Of a stretch of DNA of 64,000 nucleotides, positions 1 through 9,329 are shown one piece after another; within the stretch, counting starts at the first letter, position 1, and every line of letters begins with the position of its first letter. Source of the DNA: Acidobacteriota bacterium (lineage in GTDB: Bacteria; Acidobacteriota; Vicinamibacteria; Vicinamibacterales; UBA823). The notes below the pieces were generated by a model. The model saw only the letters and a program-made list of their open reading frames with translations. It was not told the DNA's origin and did not search any database. The position numbers were made by a program, and so were the translations under genes. The stretch lies in the NCBI GenBank assembly GCA_002730735.1, contig PCAU01000001.1:86925-150924 (forward strand), written 5' to 3'.

Positions 1-621
1 ATTCAGGACTATTGCACGGTCTTTTGGCGCCATGACATCTACACCGATGATTCCCAAGATAATGTCGGCCGAGAAAATATGTTCGATTTCGTGATGTCAC
101 CATTACAGGACACCGCGATCTCCTGGAACGGCTATGAGCATAAAGTGCTCTGGATGAATGAGAGAGGTGCGCGCTTCACGAATGTCGCATATCTACTCGG
201 GGTGGCCTTTGAGTATGACGCGCGTGCGGTCGTGACGGATGACCTTGACGGTGATGGCCACGTAGATCTTCTTGTGGTCGAATTCCTGTGGGAAACCGAT
301 AACCATACGTTGCACGTGTATCAAAATCGCCTCCCTGAAGCTGGGAACTGGATCGGCGTGCGGCTTCGCGAGGCTGGTCCCGGACTCTCAACAATTGGAA
401 CCACAGTCACGCTGCGAACCAAAGCAGGTTCCCAGATGAGACGCTTCGTCACTGGTGATTCATTCTCGGCACAACATTCGTCAACTGCCCACTTCGGGCT
501 TGGCAGTCAAACCGAGGTTGAAGCAATCGAAGTGCGCTGGCCAAACGGTAGGATACGGCGGATTGATCGGCCAGTCATTAACCAGTACCTCACGGTGCAG
601 TCGCCCGTCGGCACACATTGA
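1..621 (+). CDS. CRTAC1/ASPIC-UnbV family protein, C-terminal part (5' end outside window)
   Basis: The frame is open from base 1 to the TGA at 619-621, giving the last 206 residues of a larger protein; the first internal ATG is at 79 but no start is needed there. An FG-GAP/VCBS calcium-binding repeat is visible (DLDGDGHVDLLVVEF, about residues 81-95). It is followed by an ASPIC/UnbV domain with the typical run from GLSTIGTTVTL through QHSSTAHFGLG to EVRWPNG. Proteins of this family are secreted, beta-propeller-like and abundant in Acidobacteria, Planctomycetes and relatives; their exact role is mostly unknown (adhesion or carbohydrate binding is usually suggested). The family call is firm, the function is not. 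Confidence 0.85.
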   Translation: MQDYCTVFWRHDIYTDDSQDNVGRENMFDFVMSPLQDTAISWNGYEHKVLWMNERGARFTNVAYLLGVAFEYDARAVVTDDLDGDGHVDLLVVEFLWETDNHTLHVYQNRLPEAGNWIGVRLREAGPGLSTIGTTVTLRTKAGSQMRRFVTGDSFSAQHSSTAHFGLGSQTEVEAIEVRWPNGRIRRIDRPVINQYLTVQSPVGTH

Positions 622-715
622 GACGCGTCACCGGTCTAAGAACCTGCTCAACAAACATTGCGGATAGGTCCTACGGCCAAGCCGGGTTGGTGGTGGCCAA
701 AGCTTGGAGGGAGAC

Positions 716-1516
716 ATGCGGATTATTCGGTTCCTCGATGGAGCAGGACAGGAGCACTTTGGCGCACAAGTGGACGACGCCACCGCTAAGGTGTTTCGCG
801 GCTCACCGTTCGACGGTGGCACAGTCACGGACCGTACCGAGACCATCGCCAAGCTGCTGGCTCCTTGCTGCCCGCCGGCAATTTTTGCGATCGGACTTAA
901 CTACCGGCGGCACGCTGAGGAAGTAAAAGCCGAGATTCCAGAATATCCGGTCATTTTTCTTAAAGCGCCGGGGTCGCTGCAGCATCCTAGTGAACCAATC
1001 CGGCTACCTCGGGTTGAGCCGACTGAGGTTGACTACGAAGCAGAGTTAACGGTCGTAATCGGCCGGAAGGCAAAGAACGTGTCCCGGGACGACGCATTAG
1101 CCTACGTCTTAGGTTACACGTGTGCTAACGATGTTTCGGGACGGCGCTGGCAAATCCACCGTGGTGGCACTCAGTGGTGTCGTGGGAAAAGTTTCGACAC
1201 GTTCTGCCCCCTCGGGCCAGCGATTGTCACGAAGGATGAAATTGCTAATCCGAACAGTCTGAGGCTACGGACAACGGTCAACGATGAAGTCCTTCAGGAC
1301 TGGAACACCGACGACATGATTTTCGATGTCCCTAGCCTGGTGAGCTTCGTCAGTGAGGACACCACATTGCTCCCTGGTACCGTCATCCTCACCGGCACGC
1401 CGCATGGAGTTGGATTTACCCGCCGGCCGAAACGCTTTCTCCAAGCAGGCGACCGCGTCACGATCGAGATCGAGAAGATTGGTCGATTGGATAATCCGGT
1501 TGAGAAGGAGGCATGA
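716..1516 (+). CDS. Fumarylacetoacetate hydrolase family protein
   Basis: 266 residues. The ATG at 716 is preferred over an in-frame TTG at 704 because GGAGG (706-710) sits 5 bases upstream of the ATG. The FAH fold signature is complete: GLNYRRHAEE near residue 60, the metal ligands in VDYEAELTVVIG (Glu-x-Glu) and NDVSGR, GKSFDTFCPLGP, and the C-terminal LTGTPHGVGF with EIEKIGRLDNPV. Members hydrolyse or isomerise 2-oxo acid enols in aromatic catabolism (2-hydroxyhepta-2,4-diene-1,7-dioate isomerase, acylpyruvate hydrolase, oxaloacetate decarboxylase). The substrate cannot be read from the sequence, and no aromatic degradation genes lie nearby. The gene stands alone and converges on the next one. 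Confidence 0.88.
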   Translation: MRIIRFLDGAGQEHFGAQVDDATAKVFRGSPFDGGTVTDRTETIAKLLAPCCPPAIFAIGLNYRRHAEEVKAEIPEYPVIFLKAPGSLQHPSEPIRLPRVEPTEVDYEAELTVVIGRKAKNVSRDDALAYVLGYTCANDVSGRRWQIHRGGTQWCRGKSFDTFCPLGPAIVTKDEIANPNSLRLRTTVNDEVLQDWNTDDMIFDVPSLVSFVSEDTTLLPGTVILTGTPHGVGFTRRPKRFLQAGDRVTIEIEKIGRLDNPVEKEA

Positions 1517-1541
1517 GGGACGTCACCCTCTTCAGATAGTC

Positions 1542-3209
1542 CTATCGGGCGGCCACACGTCGCAGCAGCACGTCTAGCTGCTCTTGATATTCATCGCGTT
1601 TGGCGGGATCGCCACTCTGACCGTAGTAATCGATGAGTTGCTCGTAGGCCGGCACGAAGTACGGATTGTGGTAAAGCGCCGCTTCCCAGTGCGGCACGCC
1701 GTCTGCTGGCCGGCCCGATACCGCGTGGAACAATCCAATGTTGAAGTGCGCTTCAGCATTTGTTGGGTTGACCTCAAGCTCACGCTCAAAGTATGGAAGA
1801 GCGAGTTCCCTGCGTCCCTGCGTCATCAGCGTGACGCCGAGATTATTGTTTGCCTTGGGTGTCAATGGGTCAATCGCCAAGGCCCTCCGATACTCCGCGG
1901 TCGCCTGACCCGGTTGGTCAAGTTCCTCAAGAATCCGCCCGACGTTCACGTGCGCGATGGGCGCATAGGCCGTGTCACGGGTCGCGCTGACCCAGTAGGT
2001 CAGTGGATCGCGGAAGGTGGGCACGTGCCGCAAAGTAAGTACGCCGAAGACAATGGTCAGGACCACAAGGACATACCGGGGTCCGGTCCACCGCCATTGA
2101 TTACCCGCCAGGGAGGTCAATTGGGACAATCCGATCGCCAGTCCCAATAGCGGCACATAGGTCCTATGCTCATACGCCGGCAGGTTGGGGACCACTAACG
2201 GTGGCAATAAAAACAGCACAAACCAAGAGAGTACGACCGCCATCCGGCGTGTCGGTAGCCAACGCAAAGTCACGCTGAGAACGCCCACCGCTAGCACACC
2301 AAGCCCAAGGGCGCGCGGTTCGACAGATGGCATCACATGGAGGCCCACCGGAAAAACGGCCTTGCCAAAATACACAAGCAGCTGGGGAAGATTGCGCGCG
2401 ACGGTCATCAACGATTCACCCGGTGTCGCAGAGACTTCGCCACCGGCCAGCGCAAGGTGTCGGACGGCTATCCACACAGTAGCTGCTCCAAAATAGCTCC
2501 ACGGCAGCCATCGGACCTTTCGGTAAAAGTCCAATCGGTCATACCAAAGCCAAACGACCAACCCATACGCCGGCAGCAGTACTATGCCGGTTTCCTTGGT
2601 GAAAAGGGCAAGCCCGAACGTCACAAGATGAAGCCAAAATCCCCATGCCCGCCTATCCCGCACAGCTGCATCCAGCCCTATCAAGGACAGCAAGGCAAAG
2701 ATGGCGAGTAAAGAATCGTTGCGCCCGACGATCCAGCTGACTGTCTGCACCGTGAGTGGATGCACAGCGAACAGGAGTGCCGCCCCAAAGGCCGCGTAAC
2801 GACCCGCGCCGAGACGCAGGGCTAACCCAAAGAGAAGTACAACAACAATCGCGTGCAAGATTAGGTTAGTGGTGTGATAGGCCGCCTGGCCTCCACCATT
2901 GAACTGTGCGTCGACCATAAACGACAGCACTACCAACGGCCGATAGTAAGTCTCGAGACTGCTTAGTTCACCGTCAACCTCAAAGTAACTCCGTAGAAAG
3001 ACACGGGGTGCGTTGGACAGTTCTGACAGGAATGCCTGATTGCCAGCAATGAGGTCCGCATCGTCAGCCCGGACAAACCCGAAATCGACGGTCTGCCCGA
3101 ACAGCAGTAGACACACCAGCACTAACACGCCACTTAGACCTACGAAGACCAAGTTGACGATCTTTACTGGCGCATCTAACGGTTGGGGAGTTCGTTGTCC
3201 GTCAGCCAC
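1542..3209 (-). CDS. Polytopic membrane protein with C-terminal TPR repeats (TMTC-like)
   Basis: 555 residues from a GTG start. About ten hydrophobic segments fill residues 18-395. The early motifs YYRPLVVLSFMVD, YHTTNLILH and FAVHPLTVQTVSWIVGR resemble the luminal/periplasmic loops of GT-C-fold glycosyltransferase-like TMTC proteins. Residues about 410-540 hold at least three tetratricopeptide repeats (AHVNVGRILEELDQPGQA; ANNNLGVTLMTQGRRELA; AHFNIGLFHAVSGRPADG). Bacterial members are usually annotated only as TPR proteins; a dolichol- or polyprenyl-sugar-dependent transfer role is inference. It follows sufT on the same strand after a 139-base gap, so it may be read through from the suf operon, but its function does not point to Fe-S assembly. 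Confidence 0.75.
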   Translation of the reverse strand: MADGQRTPQPLDAPVKIVNLVFVGLSGVLVLVCLLLFGQTVDFGFVRADDADLIAGNQAFLSELSNAPRVFLRSYFEVDGELSSLETYYRPLVVLSFMVDAQFNGGGQAAYHTTNLILHAIVVVLLFGLALRLGAGRYAAFGAALLFAVHPLTVQTVSWIVGRNDSLLAIFALLSLIGLDAAVRDRRAWGFWLHLVTFGLALFTKETGIVLLPAYGLVVWLWYDRLDFYRKVRWLPWSYFGAATVWIAVRHLALAGGEVSATPGESLMTVARNLPQLLVYFGKAVFPVGLHVMPSVEPRALGLGVLAVGVLSVTLRWLPTRRMAVVLSWFVLFLLPPLVVPNLPAYEHRTYVPLLGLAIGLSQLTSLAGNQWRWTGPRYVLVVLTIVFGVLTLRHVPTFRDPLTYWVSATRDTAYAPIAHVNVGRILEELDQPGQATAEYRRALAIDPLTPKANNNLGVTLMTQGRRELALPYFERELEVNPTNAEAHFNIGLFHAVSGRPADGVPHWEAALYHNPYFVPAYEQLIDYYGQSGDPAKRDEYQEQLDVLLRRVAAR

Positions 3210-3348
3210 AGGATGTGGTCCTATCTCTCAAAGCCTATCACCGGAGGCGGATTCCGTCTGCTGAGCACACCAGCGAACCGGACGGGAGGAAAAGACCAGA
3301 ATCGAAAGTCTGGACCTGGATTGTCGTGTGAGTCGAAGACTGACGGTC

Positions 3349-3840
3349 TCAGAGCATGCCGAGCTGTAACTTGGCCGCGTCCGACATCCGCTCCGGTGTC
3401 CAAGCGGGCTCCCACACAACCTCAACGCTTGCGTCGGTTACACCCTCGACGCTTGCGGTTCTTGTTTTCACCTCACCAGGCAAAATCTGCGCGGCTGGGC
3501 AATTTGGGGCAGTCAAGGTCATTGTGACCCGCACGTTATGATCCGCGTCCACCACGACGTCATAGATCAACCCTAGCTCATAAATATTCACCGGGATCTC
3601 GGGGTCGAACACAGTTGATAACGCTTCAATGATCTTCGGCTTGAACTTGAGTGTCGCCAACGGGTCACCCACGACTTTCTTCGTAGCCTGAGCGGGGACT
3701 GGTGCCTCGACCGGTGGAGTGTTCATCGCCGATGGCGCTGAAGCGTCCATTGGTGAGTCTCCATGTATCTTACTGTCTTCATTGGACTTATCTATCAACT
3801 GAGAAGGCTGGCGGTCGTCATCCGACTCTAGAATATCCAT
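3349..3840 (-). CDS. sufT: SUF system Fe-S assembly protein SufT (MIP18/DUF59 domain)
   Basis: 163 residues. The ATG at 3840 is chosen because it lies 2 bases after the sufU stop; a longer frame would run into sufU. Residues 1-55 form a low-complexity acidic and proline-rich extension. The MIP18/PaaD-like domain follows, with DPEIPVNIYELGLIYD, the conserved cysteine in TLTAPNCPAA and the C-terminal VWEPAWTPERMSDAAK. SufT proteins help maturation or delivery of Fe-S clusters in SUF-dependent bacteria; the biochemical step is not fully settled. It is the last gene of the suf operon, as often seen in organisms lacking ISC. Confidence 0.87.
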   Translation of the reverse strand: MDILESDDDRQPSQLIDKSNEDSKIHGDSPMDASAPSAMNTPPVEAPVPAQATKKVVGDPLATLKFKPKIIEALSTVFDPEIPVNIYELGLIYDVVVDADHNVRVTMTLTAPNCPAAQILPGEVKTRTASVEGVTDASVEVVWEPAWTPERMSDAAKLQLGML

Positions 3841-3842
3841 TG

Positions 3843-4295
3843 TTACTCCGTCGTGGCGACCTTGTGGTCTGCCTCGATCGCCGCTCGCAAGGTGTGCCAC
3901 GCCAGCACCGCGCACTTGACGCGGGCCGGGTAGGCTCGCACTCCTGCAAATACCGAGAGTTTCCCCAGCGCGTCGGTGTCGGGCTCCATCTCTGCGTCGG
4001 CCGTCACCATTTCTTGAAACCGTGCAGACAGTGTCCGAACTTCAGCGAGTGTCTTACCCTTAACACTCTCAGTCATCAGGGACGCAGACGCTTTTGAGAT
4101 GGCGCAACCGCTGCCGGTAAAGGCAATCTCGCAGATCACATCGCCCTTCAGACCGAGATGTAAGGTGAGCTTATCGCCGCACAACGGATTATAGCCCTCT
4201 GCGCTACGCTCAGGTTCCTTGAGTTGCCCGAAGTTTTTCGGTCGCTTGTTATGGTCAAGTATGACCTCCTGATAGAGATCGCGAAGATCAAACAT
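3843..4295 (-). CDS. sufU: SufU-type Fe-S scaffold / sulfur acceptor
   Basis: 150 residues. The three zinc-binding cysteines and the aspartate of SufU are present: Cys39 and Asp41 (PLCGD), Cys64 (GSGCAIS) and Cys128 (RVKCA). The insertion between the second and third cysteines (residues about 85-112) separates SufU from IscU. In Firmicutes SufU is a zinc-dependent sulfurtransferase that accepts persulfide from SufS; that role is assumed here. Its ATG overlaps the sufS stop by one base (TAATG), which implies translational coupling. Confidence 0.93.
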   Translation of the reverse strand: MFDLRDLYQEVILDHNKRPKNFGQLKEPERSAEGYNPLCGDKLTLHLGLKGDVICEIAFTGSGCAISKASASLMTESVKGKTLAEVRTLSARFQEMVTADAEMEPDTDALGKLSVFAGVRAYPARVKCAVLAWHTLRAAIEADHKVATTE

Positions 4296-5548
4296 TACGC
4301 AAACACCCGGCGCACCTGTTCGAGCGCTACGACCAACGCGTCGATATCATTGCGCGTGTTGTACATCGCCAGTGAGGCTCGAGCTGTCGCTGGAACGCCA
4401 AACCGGTCCATGACCGGCTGAGTACAATGGTGGCCTGTCCGGATAGCCACACCCTCTCGATCAATAATCGTGCCAATATCATGTGGATGTATACCTTCCA
4501 TTACGAAGGACAAAATGCTGGCCTTCTCCGAAGCGGTTCCGATCAGCTTGAGACCGGGAATCTGCTGGAGCGCGTCCGTCGCGTACGCCAAAAGTTCGCG
4601 TTCATGGAGTACTACTTGATCGAACCCAAGCCCGGTCAAATACTCGATGGCCGCACCGAGTCCTATAGCACCAGCGATATGGGGAGTTCCCGCTTCAAAC
4701 TTGTAGGGGATTTCGTTGTAGGTTGTCTTCTCAAACGTCACCGAACTGACCATATCGCCACCCCCCTGATAGGGTGGCATCTCCTCGAGATGTTCCGCTT
4801 TGCCGTAAAGTAACCCAATACCCGTCGGACCGTAGAGCTTATGCCCGGTTGCCACATAGAAATCACAATCCAGAGCCTGTACATCCACAGGAAAGTGATA
4901 GGCCGCCTGAGCACCGTCGAGTAACACCGCCGCACCGTGCTGGTGAGCGAGTTCCACAATACGGGAAACAGGATTGATCGTACCTAATGAATTAGACAGG
5001 TGTACCGCTGCCACCAACTTTGTACGTGATCCAACCAAGCGTTCGAACTCCTCCCAAATGAGTTCACCGTCGTTGGCGATCGGCACCACGCGAAGAAGTG
5101 CGCCAGTTTGCTCGCAGAGCAGCTGCCACGGAACAATGTTCGAGTGATGCTCCATGCCAGTGACGACGACCTCATCGCCCTTCCCAATATGCCGGCGGCC
5201 AAAACTCTGCGCAACGAGGTTGATTCCTTCGGTAGCATTCCGTGTAAAGATCATCTCTCGAGCTTGGCGTGCGTTCAGGAACCGCTGAGCCGTGAGACGT
5301 GCCGCCTCGTGTGCCTGGGTCGCCGCCTCACTGAGGTAATGAACCCCTCGATGTATGTTCGCGTTGTGCTCTGTGTAATACCGCGTGAGCACATCGAGAA
5401 CGACCTTGGGTTTCTGAGTAGTTGCTGCATTATCAAGGTAAACAAGACGACGACCTCGAACTTCCCGATCCAAAATTGGAAAATCCTGGCGGACGCGGCC
5501 CGCATCGAAACTCGGTGGGGAAGCGGTCGATGCCGAGGCTTGACTCAC
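4295..5548 (-). CDS. sufS: SufS cysteine desulfurase (class II)
   Basis: 417 residues from a GTG that shares GTGA with the sufD stop. This PLP-dependent enzyme takes sulfur from cysteine and passes it as persulfide to SufU. The start of the fold reads VYLDNAATTQKP, the PLP lysine is Lys237 in VATGHKLYG, and the persulfide cysteine is Cys375 in RTGHHCTQP. The residues DGAQAAYHFPVD supply the PLP-binding aspartate. The length is normal for SufS (about 405-420). The gene lies between sufD and sufU, so the scaffold ATPase complex and the sulfur donor pair are made from one transcript. Confidence 0.95.
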   Translation of the reverse strand: MSQASASTASPPSFDAGRVRQDFPILDREVRGRRLVYLDNAATTQKPKVVLDVLTRYYTEHNANIHRGVHYLSEAATQAHEAARLTAQRFLNARQAREMIFTRNATEGINLVAQSFGRRHIGKGDEVVVTGMEHHSNIVPWQLLCEQTGALLRVVPIANDGELIWEEFERLVGSRTKLVAAVHLSNSLGTINPVSRIVELAHQHGAAVLLDGAQAAYHFPVDVQALDCDFYVATGHKLYGPTGIGLLYGKAEHLEEMPPYQGGGDMVSSVTFEKTTYNEIPYKFEAGTPHIAGAIGLGAAIEYLTGLGFDQVVLHERELLAYATDALQQIPGLKLIGTASEKASILSFVMEGIHPHDIGTIIDREGVAIRTGHHCTQPVMDRFGVPATARASLAMYNTRNDIDALVVALEQVRRVFA

Positions 5549-6897
5549 GCCGTCTCCCCAGTAGCAATGGTGGGCAACCGGTCAAGCAAGATTCGGCCAA
5601 GTTCCATTTGAATTGGTTTGTGACGGACTCGGTTCAGGACGTCGGTGGCAAAAGCCTGAATCAGGATTCGCCGAGCCTCCTCACGTCCCAGACCACGTGC
5701 TCTTAGGTAGAACAGTGCGTCTTCATCCAATTGACCGACCGTCGCCCCGTGGGCACATTTCACGTCATCTGCAAAAATTTCGAGTTGCGGCTTAGTATTC
5801 ACTTGCGCCCGCTCTGAGAGGAGCAGCGCCTTGTTCGACTGCTTCGCGTCAGTCTTTTGGGCATCCAGCCGAACGATAATCTTTCCATTGAAGACCGCCC
5901 TACCGTCACCATCCAGAATCCCTTTGTAGAGCTCGTGACTGGCACAGTGCGGTGAAGCGTGATCAATCGTGGTGTGGTTGTCGATGTGCTGTTTCCCTCC
6001 GGCTAGGTAGAGACCGTTCAACGTGCACTCCGCACCCTCGCCATCCAGCACGACACCAATATCGTTCCGCACCAACGCCCCACCTAGCGTGATCGAATTC
6101 GATGTCACCATTGCATTCCGCGCAAGGCGCGCCTGCATGCCAGCCACATGATAGGACTGGAGACTTTCGCGCAGTATCTTGCAGTGATGAACGACGCTGC
6201 CAGCGCCAGCATCAATCTGGGTTACGGCGTTGGTGAAATATCCCGCATCGCGTAGACCCGCGTAGCTCTCAATAACACTAACCTGACTGTTCTCACCCAC
6301 GAGCAAGAGCACTCGTGGATGTGTTACCACCGCTTCTCCGGATGCAGTTGAAATAAATATTACGTGTACGGGGTCGCGCAGAACGACGCCGTCGTCTATT
6401 CTAATGACTGCACCATCCTGCAGAAACGCTGTGTTGAGCGCGAAAAACGGCTGCCCGCCGTCCGTCCCCAAGCTGACCAGGCATGGCTCCTCTGCATCCA
6501 ATCCAGTCGCCAATGCGTCACCGAGACATTGAACTGCCACGCCAGGTGGAAGTGCGCCGGTTTCCGAGAGTGACACTGAAAGCCGGCCGTTGATAAATAC
6601 CAGCAGAGCCCCCGACAACTCCGGAATCAGAAAGCGTATGATCTGGTCAGCGGTAACTTCAGCGAGGGCTCCTAATGCGTAGGGGCGATTGGCGATCGGC
6701 GCAACACTGGTAAACCTCCAGTCCTCCATACGCGTCGTTGGAAATCCAAGACGACCAAAGTGCTCCATAGCCTTTTGCCGAAGCGACTTCAGAGGGGCCG
6801 AGACACCCTCCTTGTCCCCGCCATCCTGTAGGCGGTCGAAGTCCGCTTGGTAGCCCTCGTACACCGCGGAGACTTCCATGGTGGACGTAGCGCTCAC
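5545..6897 (-). CDS. sufD: SufD, Fe-S cluster assembly scaffold subunit
   Basis: 450 residues if translation starts at the GTG at 6897, which overlaps the sufC stop as GTGA; an ATG at 6879 is the alternative. The N-terminal helix contains FPTTRMEDWRFT, the usual SufD motif, followed by the right-handed beta-helix core. The C-terminal part has HCASHELYKGILDGDGRAVF and the conserved histidine in DDVKCAHGATVGQLDEDALF, then LRARGL and the helical tail. SufD pairs with SufB and two SufC subunits in the SufBC2D scaffold. It is the least conserved member of the operon, but motifs and position make the call safe. Confidence 0.93.
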   Translation of the reverse strand: MSATSTMEVSAVYEGYQADFDRLQDGGDKEGVSAPLKSLRQKAMEHFGRLGFPTTRMEDWRFTSVAPIANRPYALGALAEVTADQIIRFLIPELSGALLVFINGRLSVSLSETGALPPGVAVQCLGDALATGLDAEEPCLVSLGTDGGQPFFALNTAFLQDGAVIRIDDGVVLRDPVHVIFISTASGEAVVTHPRVLLLVGENSQVSVIESYAGLRDAGYFTNAVTQIDAGAGSVVHHCKILRESLQSYHVAGMQARLARNAMVTSNSITLGGALVRNDIGVVLDGEGAECTLNGLYLAGGKQHIDNHTTIDHASPHCASHELYKGILDGDGRAVFNGKIIVRLDAQKTDAKQSNKALLLSERAQVNTKPQLEIFADDVKCAHGATVGQLDEDALFYLRARGLGREEARRILIQAFATDVLNRVRHKPIQMELGRILLDRLPTIATGETA

Positions 6898-7655
6898 GCC
6901 CTGACCTCCTCGGCAGCAGAGTCGATCCACCCATAGCCCTTCTCCTCAAGCTCCAGCGCAAGCGCCTTACCTCCCGATTTCACAATCCGGCCTCCCGAGA
7001 GCACGTGCACAAAATCAGGAACTATGTAATTAAGCATGCGCTGGTAGTGGGTGACGACGACCGTCGAGCGATCCGAGCTTCGCAGCGCATTTACGCCGTT
7101 CGCTACGATCTTCAACGCATCAATGTCGAGTCCCGAGTCGGTTTCATCAAGAATGGCGAGCTTCGGCTCGAGCACCGCCATTTGGAAAATTTCGTTGCGC
7201 TTTTTCTCGCCCCCCGAAAACCCATCGTTCACGGGTCGGTTGAGGAGCTCCGGGCTCATCTCAAGCACAGCAAGCTGCTTTTTCACTAAGGTCATGAACT
7301 CTATTGCGTCGAGTTCGGATTCTCCACGATGCTTTCGCACTTCGTTAAGCGCTGCCTTGAGAAGATAAGCATTATTGACACCGGCAATCTCAACCGGGTA
7401 CTGGAAAGCCAGAAAGACCCCAGCGCGTGCACGTTCCTCGGGTTCCATGTCTAGCAGATTCTCGTTTTGGTACCGCGCTGTCCCACTCGTCACGTCGTAC
7501 TCAGTTCGTCCTGCTAAAATCCCCGCCAGCGTGCTCTTGCCAGAGCCGTTGGGCCCCATGATCGCGTGCACCTCTCCCGCATTCACCGACAAGTCAATAC
7601 CTCGCAAGATCTCCTTACCACCTACACTGGCGTGTAGTCCCGTAATCTCCAACAT
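6894..7655 (-). CDS. sufC: SufC, Fe-S assembly ATPase
   Basis: 253 residues. This is an ABC-type ATPase without membrane domain: Walker A GPNGSGKST (about residues 35-43), Q-loop FLAFQYPVEIAGV, the SufC-specific signature FSGGEKKRNEI, Walker B LAILDETDSGLDIDAL and the switch histidine in VVVTHYQRML. It energises the SufB-SufD scaffold in the cytoplasm. Its stop overlaps the sufD start by 4 bases; upstream, 121 bases containing a hairpin (7735-7752) separate it from sufB. Confidence 0.96.
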   Translation of the reverse strand: MLEITGLHASVGGKEILRGIDLSVNAGEVHAIMGPNGSGKSTLAGILAGRTEYDVTSGTARYQNENLLDMEPEERARAGVFLAFQYPVEIAGVNNAYLLKAALNEVRKHRGESELDAIEFMTLVKKQLAVLEMSPELLNRPVNDGFSGGEKKRNEIFQMAVLEPKLAILDETDSGLDIDALKIVANGVNALRSSDRSTVVVTHYQRMLNYIVPDFVHVLSGGRIVKSGGKALALELEEKGYGWIDSAAEEVRA

Positions 7656-7734
7656 CGCGTTGCCTCTATGACTCTGTAGAAATGATATGTCCGGATAAAA
7701 GAATGGGTTCTCTTAGCGGGAAAGGACTTGACCA

Positions 7735-7752
7735 TCCGAAGTCCGCTTCGGA
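7735..7752 (-). other. Hairpin between sufB and sufC
   Basis: A perfect 7-bp stem (TCCGAAG / CTTCGGA) closes a 4-nt loop in the 121-base gap between sufB and sufC. No U tract follows on the minus strand, so it does not look like a terminator. An RNA-processing or stabilising element that sets the SufB:SufC ratio is one inference. Confidence 0.5.
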
Positions 7753-7776
7753 GCACCAACGGGCCACTTCGGCGAC

Positions 7777-9222
7777 CTAGCCGACGCTACCCTCCAGACT
7801 CACCCCAAGCAGCTTCTGCGCTTCCACTGCAAACTCCATGGGAAGCTTTCTAAAGACATCCTTACAGAACCCACTAACGATCATATTCACCGCGTCCTCC
7901 GTCGACAGCCCTCGTTGTCGGCAGTAGAAAATCTGGTCTTCCCCGATTTTTGACGTGGATGCCTCGTGCTCGACCTGCGATGAAGTGTTGCGCACTTCAA
8001 AATACGGAAACGTGTGCGCACCGCAGCGGTCACCGATCAATAGCGAGTCACATTGCGAATAGTTTCGCGCGTCGGTAGCACCTTTGCCAATCCGGACAAG
8101 CCCTCGGTAAGTGTTCTGGCCGTGCCCCGCGGAAATGCCTTTCGAGATGATCGTGCTCCGGGTGTTGCGACCAAGGTGCACCATTTTTGTACCGGTATCA
8201 GCCTGCTGCCGATTGGTCGTAACGGCAACCGAATAGAATTCACCGACCGAATTGTCGCCCTGGAGGATACAGCCGGGGTACTTCCAGGTGATGGCCGAAC
8301 CGGTCTCCACCTGCGTCCATGTAATCTTCGAATTATGCCCGGCCGCTGTCCCACGTTTAGTGACGAAGTTGTAAATCCCGCCCTTTCCATCCTTATCACC
8401 CGGATACCAGTTTTGGACCGTTGAGTACTTGATCGCGGCGTCGTCGAGCGCCACAAGCTCCACAACAGCAGCGTGTAACTGGTTTTCGTCACGCATCGGT
8501 GCTGTGCACCCCTCAAGGTAACTTACCGAAGCACCTTCATCAGCAACAATCAGCGTTCGTTCAAACTGTCCTGTCGATGCGGCGTTGATCCGGAAGTAGG
8601 TCGACAGTTCCATTGGACACTTGACCCCCTTTGGAATGTAGGCAAAGGAGCCGTCGCTAAACACCGCCGAGTTCAGTGCCGAAAAAAAGTTGTCGGAGTG
8701 CGGCACGACTGTACCCAGGTACTTACGCACCAACTCGGGATGATCGCGAACCGCCTCAGAAAACGAGCAAAAGATGACACCGAGCTCGCCCAATTTCTCA
8801 CGAAATGTCGTGGCAACAGAAACGCTGTCAAAAACTGCATCCACAGCAACACCAGACAATAATTTCTGTTCCTCAAGCGGAATCCCAAGTTTTTCGAACG
8901 TGCTTCGGATTTCCGGATCCACCTCGTCCATGCTCTTGAGCGATGGCTTCTTTTTTGGGGCCGAATAGTAGCTAATCGCCTGGTAGTCGATTGGGTCGTA
9001 ATGGACGTTTGGCCAAAATGGTTCAACCATCGTTGTCCAGAGACGATAGGCCTTGAGCCGCCACTCGAGAAGCCATTCGGGCTCTTCTTTCTTAGCCGAA
9101 ATTAGCCGAACGACGTCCTCGCTGAGTCCCTTTGGAATAGTGTCGGCCTCAACGTCAGTCACGAAGCCGTATTTGTAGTCCTGGCTCGTGAGTTGTTCAA
9201 TCGCCTTCGTCGCTGTGCTCAT
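7777..9222 (-). CDS. sufB: SufB, Fe-S cluster assembly scaffold
   Basis: 481 residues, the usual SufB length. Typical segments are [17 protein letters not shown] at the N-terminus, [16 protein letters not shown]-like [30 protein letters not shown], the long beta-helix, and the C-terminal [20 protein letters not shown] with its conserved Glu and Cys region. SufB is the subunit on which the nascent [Fe-S] cluster is built with SufC and SufD. It is the first gene of the operon; a promoter and an IscR-like box lie 80-136 bases upstream. No clear Shine-Dalgarno is seen before the ATG. Confidence 0.96.
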   Translation of the reverse strand: MSTATKAIEQLTSQDYKYGFVTDVEADTIPKGLSEDVVRLISAKKEEPEWLLEWRLKAYRLWTTMVEPFWPNVHYDPIDYQAISYYSAPKKKPSLKSMDEVDPEIRSTFEKLGIPLEEQKLLSGVAVDAVFDSVSVATTFREKLGELGVIFCSFSEAVRDHPELVRKYLGTVVPHSDNFFSALNSAVFSDGSFAYIPKGVKCPMELSTYFRINAASTGQFERTLIVADEGASVSYLEGCTAPMRDENQLHAAVVELVALDDAAIKYSTVQNWYPGDKDGKGGIYNFVTKRGTAAGHNSKITWTQVETGSAITWKYPGCILQGDNSVGEFYSVAVTTNRQQADTGTKMVHLGRNTRSTIISKGISAGHGQNTYRGLVRIGKGATDARNYSQCDSLLIGDRCGAHTFPYFEVRNTSSQVEHEASTSKIGEDQIFYCRQRGLSTEDAVNMIVSGFCKDVFRKLPMEFAVEAQKLLGVSLEGSVG

Positions 9223-9301
9223 CTGGTCTACTGCCGCTCAAGAAAATCGTCACAAGATAGGCCACTGGTCGGCCATATCTCGCACAAACCGCTCAATAAA
9301 A

Positions 9302-9326
9302 AAGCCCGACCATTTTAGTCGTATAT
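9302..9326 (-). promoter_or_regulatory. IscR/Rrf2-like operator overlapping the suf transcription start
   Basis: The minus-strand core GACTAAAATGGTCGGG (9305-9320) matches the E. coli IscR type-1 consensus core GACTRWWWYAGTCRRS at 15 of 16 positions, as I remember that consensus. It also carries the inverted repeat CGAC/GTCG. It lies immediately downstream of the -10 element, where a bound repressor would block initiation. No rrf2/iscR gene is present in the window, so the regulator would act from elsewhere. Confidence 0.55.
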
Positions 9327-9329
9327 AGA

